64,000 nucleotides of DNA, taken from positions 12,998,325-13,062,324 of the forward strand of contig NC_133971.1 of assembly GCF_031877795.1 (NCBI RefSeq), given 5' to 3'. The position numbers and the translations under genes are program-made. Under the pieces are notes generated by a model that worked only from the letters and a program-made list of their open reading frames with translations, was not told where the DNA came from and made no database searches. Origin of the DNA: Strix aluco. Taxonomy: Eukaryota; Chordata; Aves; Strigiformes; Strigidae. Shown here piece by piece: positions 58,401 to 64,000 of the stretch; position 1 is the first letter of the stretch; each line of letters starts with the position of its first letter.

Positions 58401-61400
58401 GGCTGAGAAAATTTAAGCAATTGATTTTGCTCTGGGGTGGAAGATTTTCATGAAATCTTCCTCAGAATTCTGAAACACACATGAATTCACTGTTCCTTTT
58501 ATTTAAAACAGCTGGATATGACCATGAGCAACTTGATCCAACTTTGACATTGGCACTACCTTGACGATGGTGTTGGAATGGAAGATCTCCAGCAGTCACT
58601 TCCAGCCTATATTTTTCTATGGCATCACATAAATAGGAGCAAATAAATAGATGCATCTCATTATAGGAAATACATTTTTAAGGAAATAATGATTATATAT
58701 ACGGAAAAAATGGACAACTGCTTAAAATGCATCTGGGAAAGTCATTAGGTTTGAAGAAGCATATCCTAGAACAACTGTAAGATGAGTAAGAATCAGCAAA
58801 TAGGGAGATGAGACTATCACGCCAGAATCAAGAAATATATGATTGAAAGACAACTGTTAATTACATCCCTGAAACCTTAATTTCTTAATGTTGGAGCAAA
58901 ATGTATCATATTAAGTAATAGCAGAAGACTGTAAGCCATTGATATGCAGAAGAACTAAGCTATAATAGAATAAGATGTTTGAAGATGGTTGAATAGGACT
59001 TAGAAAATGAACATCATGCCTTGAAGGCTCCATTTGGTATTTTTATGTGCAAAACAGGTACTTCTGGCAAAAACAAGTTGGGTTTTTTTAGTTAAAAGCT
59101 CAATGTTCATCAGTTGGAAATAACAGGAAGAAAAAAGACAAGGGTGTAATTAGTTGTTTTATGTGACTGTGAGCTAGTAGTTTTGTTTATAACATTGATT
59201 TTTACCAGGTTCCAAAAAAGATGAATCCAAGTGGAAGCAAATATAAAAAATGGGTATTATTAGGATATGCCAGGGAATTGTAAAAAATTATCTTACAGAA
59301 GAACAGGAAGCTTTGCTACTTCAAATAGCAAAACAAAGAAAGAAAGGGTATAAGATTGCTGTCTATAAATATATCAGGAGGAATAAACACAAGAAAGAAA
59401 AAGAGCTATTCTAAGGACAATGCTGGCGCAAGAATACATGGATCTGTGTTAGACATGAATAAATTTAGACTGGAAGTTAGGAGACCGGTTCTAACCAAAG
59501 TACTGAGGTAATAGAACAAACCCCAACAGGAACAGTAGTAACGAAAATAATTACTTTTTAAATGGAGCTCCATTATAATACTAAAGAAATTTTATTTTGT
59601 GGTGTCTGAAATAACAGGGAACTGGATTAAAGAAGTCCTTTCTATTTCTGTATTCTTAAGCATGTCTAAAATCAAAATCAATCCCCACCTTTTTTGTAAC
59701 TATTCTTTCAAATAGTAATGGTAAAAGGTTTATTTTTACTGCAGACTTTGAATTTATTATGCAAAATACTGCCTGACTGCCTATTTTCCCTAAAGTTTTA
59801 AGATAATTTTAGGCCCATTTTGCCTGAGCAGAAACTGATGGTTAACATTCCAAATCACACCATAATTATAAACACTTGTCCTTGTAATTGTTTCAAAAAC
59901 ATTGTTAGACAATTAAAATTTCTTTTGCCAAGGAAAATATGAGCCCACTTGCCTAGTCCAGTAAAAAACAAAATGGGACAATTTGGAGTAAACCCCTCAC
60001 CATTTCCAAATTTGGCACAGCTTAGAGTTCAGTAAGAAATACCATACATTGCTATGCATCTCACTGAGTAAAGGATACATGCATTAAAAAAGAAAATATC
60101 CAGCTGGGAACAGCCTTACACAATATAAAACAACCTGAAAGATACCAGTTAAACCTAAAGGATCAGCTGTAACAACCACACTTATTTCAAAATATAACTG
60201 CAGATTCTATGTTAGTGGATTTAAAAAGATATTGCTTCCAATTAAATAGAAGTCAAACATTCCAAGTTTTATCATTGTTAAGAAAATCTTACCTTCTTTT
60301 TAGCACTTCCACCATTCTCTGGAAGGGGAAAATGTTCTGCTAGGAATCCACCCAGAGCATTCAAGAGTTCTTCCTTATATATCTTTAGTTGTAACATTTT
60401 ATTTTGCAGTTCATTAAATGCTCTAATATTCAAACTAATAGTAAAAAAATAGCAAGAGAATATGAAATTCAATAAAATAATTTAATTAAAAAGTTTTAAA
60501 GTAAAAGAGTCCCTTATTTTATATTCTTATGAGTTCAGCGTCTTAAATCACAGGACATAAGCAGATAGGAGCAATATTTTCCATGTTTCAAATATGGATT
60601 ACTGAGTTATTATATGATCTATTTAACAAAGCAAGGAGTATATTTTGTTTTCTCATTTGCTCTTATTGATATTTAAATTCTTCAGTATTGTCCTGGTTTC
60701 AGCAGGGATAGAGGTAATTTTTCTTCTTAGTAGCTAGAATAGTGCAGTGCTTTGGATTAAGTATGGGATTTGGTATCAGAAGAATGCTGATAATACACTG
60801 ATGTTTTCAGCTGTTGCTAAGAAATCAAGCACTTTCCAATTCCCCATGTCCTGCCCATGCACAGGTGTACAAGAAGCTGGGAGGGAGCAGAGCCAGACCC
60901 CCAGACCCAAATTGGCCAGTGAAATACTCTGTATTATGTAGTGTCATGCTCAGTATATAGAGGAGGGTTGGCCAGGAAGGTGGGGTTCTCTCTCATTTCT
61001 GGGATTGCAATTGGGGGATCTTAGTCTTCTCGGGATCACTAGCCAGGAACAGGCTGGGTATCAGTTGACAGGTGGTGAGAAACCGCATGGTGCGTTGCCC
61101 ATTTGCACTTCCTATTATTGTTATAATTTTTTTTTATTCCAATTATTAATTTTTTTTTGTCTCAACCTATGAGTCTCCCTTTACCCCTCCAATCAACTCC
61201 CCCATACCCCAGGAGCAGGAGGGGGAGCAAGCGTCTCTGTGGTGTTTGGCTGCTGATCAGGTTTAAGCCACAACGGTCCTTTCTGCCACCCAGTGTGGGG
61301 CTTGAAGGTTGGAGATAATGACAGATCTGGCCAGAGTGTATTACAACAAATTTGCTATAAGCATTCATTATATTGGCTTATCAGTTGCTGGTCATAATGT

Positions 61401-63908
61401 TGATTTATTGGCTCCTAGGGTTGTGGCTCATTCTTAGAGTTGTGCTATGCATCACCTCACTTGCCGGATGTAGTTCCTGTGCTTCTGCTGCTGATCACCC
61501 ATGTGAGGTGGATTAAGATTTTTGCTTTGCTGTACTAGGTAATATTGTTTTATGGCACAACAGAGTTGTTGGTCCCAAGATTAGTCCACTATTTGTACTC
61601 AGCATTGTCGTAATTTCTGTACTTCAGGAGTCATCTAACGGAAAGGGTTAACAATTATACCCTTTACCTTTTCTCCTCAGAGACCCAATCCATGGGGGAA
61701 ACACTTCCCTTCACCTTCCCTTCTCCTCCAGGCTACTTACAATAGTGTTTGAAAATTTCGGACATTTTGAATATCCTTGGAGTGTTCGTCTTACTGCTGG
61801 GAACCAGCGTGTTCCTGCATGTGGTTCAGATTTTGTTCAGGGTTAAGCAACTATTTAAGAGTATCACACAGAGATCTACCCCAAGGCTGAAGAGTTATGA
61901 GTAGCAGGGTGTGTGAGATAGCATGGGCAAGTACCTAGGACAGCGGGTACCCCCAATGTTTTGGAACTTCACCCCTGAACAAGTGCAGAATCCTGAAAAA
62001 CTAGTGAAGTATTTAGAAGAAGTATTCTGTCACTGTGGTAATTCCAGAGAGACACAGATGACTGCAACATGCTGGGGCCTGGCCCGTGCCTACCGAGCCC
62101 TGTTCAACACTATTCAGTACCCTGAATGTGATTTAAACCACAATAAATATAAAAACACCGTAGAAATACCTTTTTTGGGAAAGTTGTTCAACTTGGGTGT
62201 TTGCCTTTTCTTCAGTTCCATTAAAGGCATATAGTAGCTGCTCCTGTTCCTCATGCCACTGCTGTTCTCTTTGAACCATGAAAAGTAGGAAATGGCACAA
62301 TAGATAAATAGTTTTCCTGGACCGTCAAAAAAAAAAGTGTGGTACACAAGCTTACGGCATTCAGAAGGCCAAATTATTGTATTACCTTTTCAGATCTTCT
62401 TCCAGTTGTTTATTTTTTGACTGAACTGTGGACAGCACCATTTCAAGGTGATTCTTTACTTTCTGCAACTATAAAAAAGTAAAAATAAACCTACAGTTTG
62501 CAGATAGCCCAGTCTGTGCTATTTGTTCTATGTAAGGCTACATCTGTAAATCTGGTAAAGAGGGCCAAAATTATCTAGAATTTCTTAAGAAATATGGCTA
62601 CAGAGTGACACTCTATTTTTAAATCCAGTTGGAGCTATTTAAAATGTTACTGTCACCAGCTGCTAATTAGTGTCTTACTGAAGCTCTGTAAATTAGTTGA
62701 TTTTACCTGAAGCAGATTATGGAGCATACACATGAACTTCTCATCTTATGAAAGACTGAGGAGAAAACATCTGCAGCACCAGGGCTGCGTTGTTTAAATT
62801 ACTGCAGCTGCTTGCAAGAATGAATCTGTGCTAATAGCACCAACATAAAATGTAGAACACTCAGAAAACAAAGATGCTGCAAAGAAAGACTAATTGCATC
62901 CATTAATTAAATGGTCATTAGTGATATGGACATATCTGGGAGAGTAAAGAGGGAGAAATAAAACTACTGCAGCCAGAAGCTATATGCACTGCTAAAGATA
63001 GGATACAGTGGACTCTCAGTGGACTAGGTCTTTCATTAGTGCATTATGTTCTACAAAGTAGTATTTCTAATAGTTTATGGCTTTTAATATAAACCATATA
63101 TATGGTTTTTTAATATAAACCTATGATTTGGATGTATTTTGTCTCCTACCATAAAAACTATGAGAACTTTTACATTTAGCTCAAAGAAATAAAAATTGTG
63201 AAAATATTCTACAGAAGCAAATATTCTCTATGTATGCAACATCTGAAAAAAAATTTGAATCCTCAACAAAATAGGCCACAAAATGGGATATCAGATCAAA
63301 TATGTCATAGCAATACAGTCAAATGAAAGTGTGTAACCAAACAACGTGTTAATTGTGATCCTTAACAGCAGTTGGGTACTAGAGGGAAGACGAAAACCAA
63401 AATGTTGTTTGGGGTTTTTTTAAGCTATAGTAATAGGAATATTCTCAGGTCATGTTGCATACCAATGTCCAATCAATGTAGTGTAATGGTACCCATAAGA
63501 CATTCTTGATTTGCTTTCTTCCGGGGCTGGAAGAACTCAACAAATTATTGCCACAGAACTCTAGAACTAAGAATACTGACTCTTCTGTGTAAAACGTAAT
63601 GTTACGTTATTTTATATCAAGTATGAAATGAAATATATAAAAAATTATTGTTTAAAAGGTCATTCATTGCAACTAGGAAATTTTAGTAGTTATAATACAG
63701 GGGAAGAAAAACATTAGAACAACAATGCCTGAAGAAACATACACAGTATCTTAGCAGTAATCCACCACAAGAGTAGTCATAGGAAAATGCAACATTGTAT
63801 ATACTTTCTTCATTTTTATTCAACAAAATGTTATCATCCCTTAACAAACAAAAAGACTTACCTCTTCTTTTCCTAATGATACCAGTACATCTGGATTGGT
63901 AGAAATTA
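52274..63908 (-). CDS. CENPK: CENPK, 3' part of the gene (six coding exons)
   Basis: CENP-K is a coiled-coil subunit of the constitutive centromere-associated network (CENP-H/I/K/M), needed to build the kinetochore on CENP-A chromatin. Exons 63908-63862, 62468-62386, 62268-62170, 60422-60293, 56013-55960 and 52432-52274 join in phase through GT-AG introns, encoding about 190 C-terminal residues. Diagnostic stretches are [46 protein letters not shown] and [19 protein letters not shown] with LEAFHM at the end. Mammalian CENPK is about 270 residues, so the N-terminal exons lie beyond the right edge. Its order and orientation next to ADAMTS6 match human 5q12. Confidence 0.95.
52433..55959 (-). 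other. CENPK last intron
   Basis: This 3.5-kb intron holds a young-looking CR1 3' fragment at 53953-54480. The remainder is AT-rich with no recognised feature. Confidence 0.75.
53953..54480 (+). mobile_element. CR1 LINE 3' fragment
   Basis: The fragment encodes the CR1 ORF2 C-terminus ([15 protein letters not shown]..., [40 protein letters not shown]) and ends in the CR1 3' tail GATGATTCTGTGATTCTATG. The last frame (54052-54396) is open over 114 codons, so this copy is far less decayed than the others here. It is 5'-truncated at about 53953 and antisense to CENPK. Confidence 0.93.
55960..56013 (-). CDS. CENPK: CENPK exon e
   Basis: This 54-bp exon, exactly 18 codons, encodes [18 protein letters not shown] between CTTTGCAG|GGTTCT and TTAGAG|GTAAGA. 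It is the acidic/helical segment preceding the conserved C-terminal domain. Confidence 0.93.
56607..56644 (+). repeat. 19-bp tandem duplication
   Basis: Two exact head-to-tail copies of ATAAATTGATATGGATTTC lie at 56607-56625 and 56626-56644. Confidence 0.92.
57402..57425. repeat. TTAA microsatellite
   Basis: This is a (TTAA)n run of about 24 bases, self-complementary. Confidence 0.9.
58505..58621 (+). mobile_element. old CR1 LINE 3' end
   Basis: The phrases GAGCAACTTGATCCAA, GGTGTTGGAATGGAAGATCT and CACTTCCAGCCTATAT, then TTTTCTATG, follow the order of the CR1 3' untranslated region (normally 'gatgatct...ccttccaacc...ttctatg'). It is strongly diverged. Confidence 0.72.
59290..59655 (+). mobile_element. 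ancient CR1 LINE 3' fragment
   Basis: The text GGGTATAAGATTGCTGTCTA, ATAAATTTAGACTGGAAGTT, CCAACAGGAACAGTAGTAAC and TTTTTAAATGGAGCT, in this order, matches the 3' coding/UTR part of old CR1 elements. Frame and tail are decayed. It is antisense to CENPK. Confidence 0.68.
60293..60422 (-). CDS. CENPK: CENPK exon d
   Basis: This 130-bp exon lies between TGAATATTAG|AGCATT and AAGAAG|GTAAGA. It encodes [20 protein letters not shown] followed by [23 protein letters not shown]. The FNEL, KEELL and HFPLP words are clear CENP-K signatures. The last part is a basic linker. Confidence 0.94.
60689..61272 (+). mobile_element. 5' LTR of the truncated retrovirus
   Basis: The LTR begins TGTCCTGGTTTCAGCAGGGA and ends TTTAAGCCACA just before the primer site. 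A TATA-like CAGTATATAGAGG lies near 60950. The start closely resembles that of the solo LTR at 37739 (minus). The 3' boundary is set by the primer site and the CA end. Confidence 0.78.
61284..61301 (+). other. degenerate retroviral primer-binding site
   Basis: TGCCACCCAGTGTGGGGC matches the primer site for tRNA-Lys(1,2), TGGCGCCCAACGTGGGGC, at 14 of 18 positions; three of the four differences are transitions, as expected from decay. It stands 11 bases after the LTR end. The assignment is by eye. Confidence 0.6.
61923..62125 (+). pseudogene. retroviral gag N-terminus, truncated
   Basis: The frame opens Met-Gly-Lys, the form of an N-myristoylated matrix protein, and gives about 68 residues rich in Trp/Phe, Glu and Leu that resemble the gag start of avian endogenous retroviruses. 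The frame continues past the break into unrelated intron and the antisense of CENPK exon c, which is not gag. The rest of gag, pol and env is missing, so it cannot make particles. Confidence 0.7.
62170..62268 (-). CDS. CENPK: CENPK exon c
   Basis: This 99-bp exon encodes [20 protein letters not shown] followed by [12 protein letters not shown], after the split arginine codon. The REQQW word is shared with mammalian CENP-K. The donor AAAAAAG|GTATTT is weaker than average. A truncated retrovirus ends about 45 bp beyond this donor in the following intron. Confidence 0.88.
62386..62468 (-). CDS. CENPK: CENPK exon b
   Basis: This 83-bp exon opens after TTTTTTATAG and ends AAAAG|GTAATA. It encodes [20 protein letters not shown] and then QLEEDLK, a heptad-rich coiled coil, plus two bases of the arginine codon completed by the next exon. 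An in-frame AG six bases in (TTGCAG) is a possible alternative acceptor that would drop two residues. Confidence 0.9.
62469..63861 (-). other. CENPK intron between exons a and b
   Basis: This is 1.4 kb of AT-rich intron. It includes an 18-bp palindrome AAACCATATATATGGTTT at 63091-63108 flanked by two TTAATATAAACC copies. I see nothing else in it. Confidence 0.75.
63862..63908 (-). CDS. CENPK: CENPK exon a (first seen in the window)
   Basis: This 47-bp exon lies between TTTTCAG|TAATTT and GAAGAG|GTAAGT. It enters with two bases of a split codon, then encodes [15 protein letters not shown]. The NPDVL segment fits CENP-K just before its central coiled coil. Phase 0 at its end agrees with the next exon. 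Confidence 0.8.
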
Positions 63909-64000
63909 CTGAAAAATAAAATTAATTGGGTTTTTTGCACTGAATGATACAGACTTGTTTATACTGAAAAGCAGCCTGGCTAGAGAGAAACTTGTGTAGC

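Larger units (their letters stand above)
56014..60292 (-). other. CENPK intron between exons d and e
   Basis: This 4.3-kb intron contains a 19-bp tandem duplication, a TTAA microsatellite and two old CR1 pieces. A GC-richer patch at about 57610-57960 ending in AATAAA on the plus strand has no family signature and is unexplained. Confidence 0.7.
60689..62125 (+). mobile_element. truncated endogenous retrovirus (5' LTR, leader, start of gag)
   Basis: A 5' LTR (60689-61272) is followed by a primer-binding site, about 620 bp of leader and the first part of gag, which breaks off at about 62125. No pol, env or 3' LTR is present. The element is antisense to CENPK and stands in its intron. Resemblance to avian class II/III endogenous retroviruses rests on LTR ends, primer site and gag start. 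The abrupt 3' end shows a deletion, or an incomplete insertion, that stops close to CENPK exon c. Confidence 0.82.
60423..62169 (-). other. CENPK intron between exons c and d, mostly a retrovirus
   Basis: The intron is 1747 bp, of which about 1440 bp is the truncated endogenous retrovirus at 60689-62125. Only about 265 bp at the downstream end and 45 bp at the upstream (donor) end look like original intron. Confidence 0.75.

Overview
The window is vertebrate nuclear DNA, most probably from a bird. It holds two multi-exon protein-coding genes with long AT-rich introns, one strong CpG island, several CR1 LINE copies (including ones with the typical ATTCTATG-type 3' tail) and avian-type retroviral LTRs. 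Both genes lie on the minus strand in the order CENPK (upstream, right) and ADAMTS6 (downstream, left), the neighbour order I know from human 5q12; in birds that segment is usually on chromosome Z (inference). There is no bacterial-style gene, CRISPR array or tRNA that I can support.

Left part (1-25.6 kb): the 5' part of ADAMTS6, a secreted zinc metalloprotease. Six coding exons were read by eye on the minus strand (19027-18931, 18146-17782, 10229-10061, 4821-4607, 4086-4003, 3503-3358). They join in phase and encode about 358 residues: signal peptide, complete prodomain with furin site, and the start of the catalytic domain. The zinc-binding part and the rest of the protein lie beyond the left edge. 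A non-coding leader is seen at 19317-19028. A very GC-rich island (about 22.18-25.61 kb), with long G and C homopolymers and a CRE / NRF1 / E-box cluster, is the likely promoter.

Middle (25.6-51.3 kb): intergenic. It holds a perfect 24-bp hairpin at 28.85 kb, two solo LTRs on the minus strand (35710-36664 with an internal 57-bp duplication, and 37392-37739 with a clean 5-bp target duplication), and a 5'-truncated dead CR1 (48060-51280) interrupted by a 1039-bp solo LTR (48882-49920) flanked by GATG.

Right part (51.3-64 kb): the 3' half of CENPK, a kinetochore protein of the CENP-H/I/K/M group. Six coding exons (63908-63862, 62468-62386, 62268-62170, 60422-60293, 56013-55960, 52432-52274) join in phase to a stop codon. 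Its introns hold three CR1 remnants and a truncated endogenous retrovirus (5' LTR, primer site, leader and start of gag) antisense to CENPK, ending about 45 bp from a CENPK splice donor.

No wholly new gene system was found. The most unusual items are the perfect hairpin, the retrovirus abutting a CENPK exon, the LTR-in-LINE nest, an open hydrophobic reading frame leading into ADAMTS6 exon 2, and a NAGNAG acceptor in ADAMTS6.
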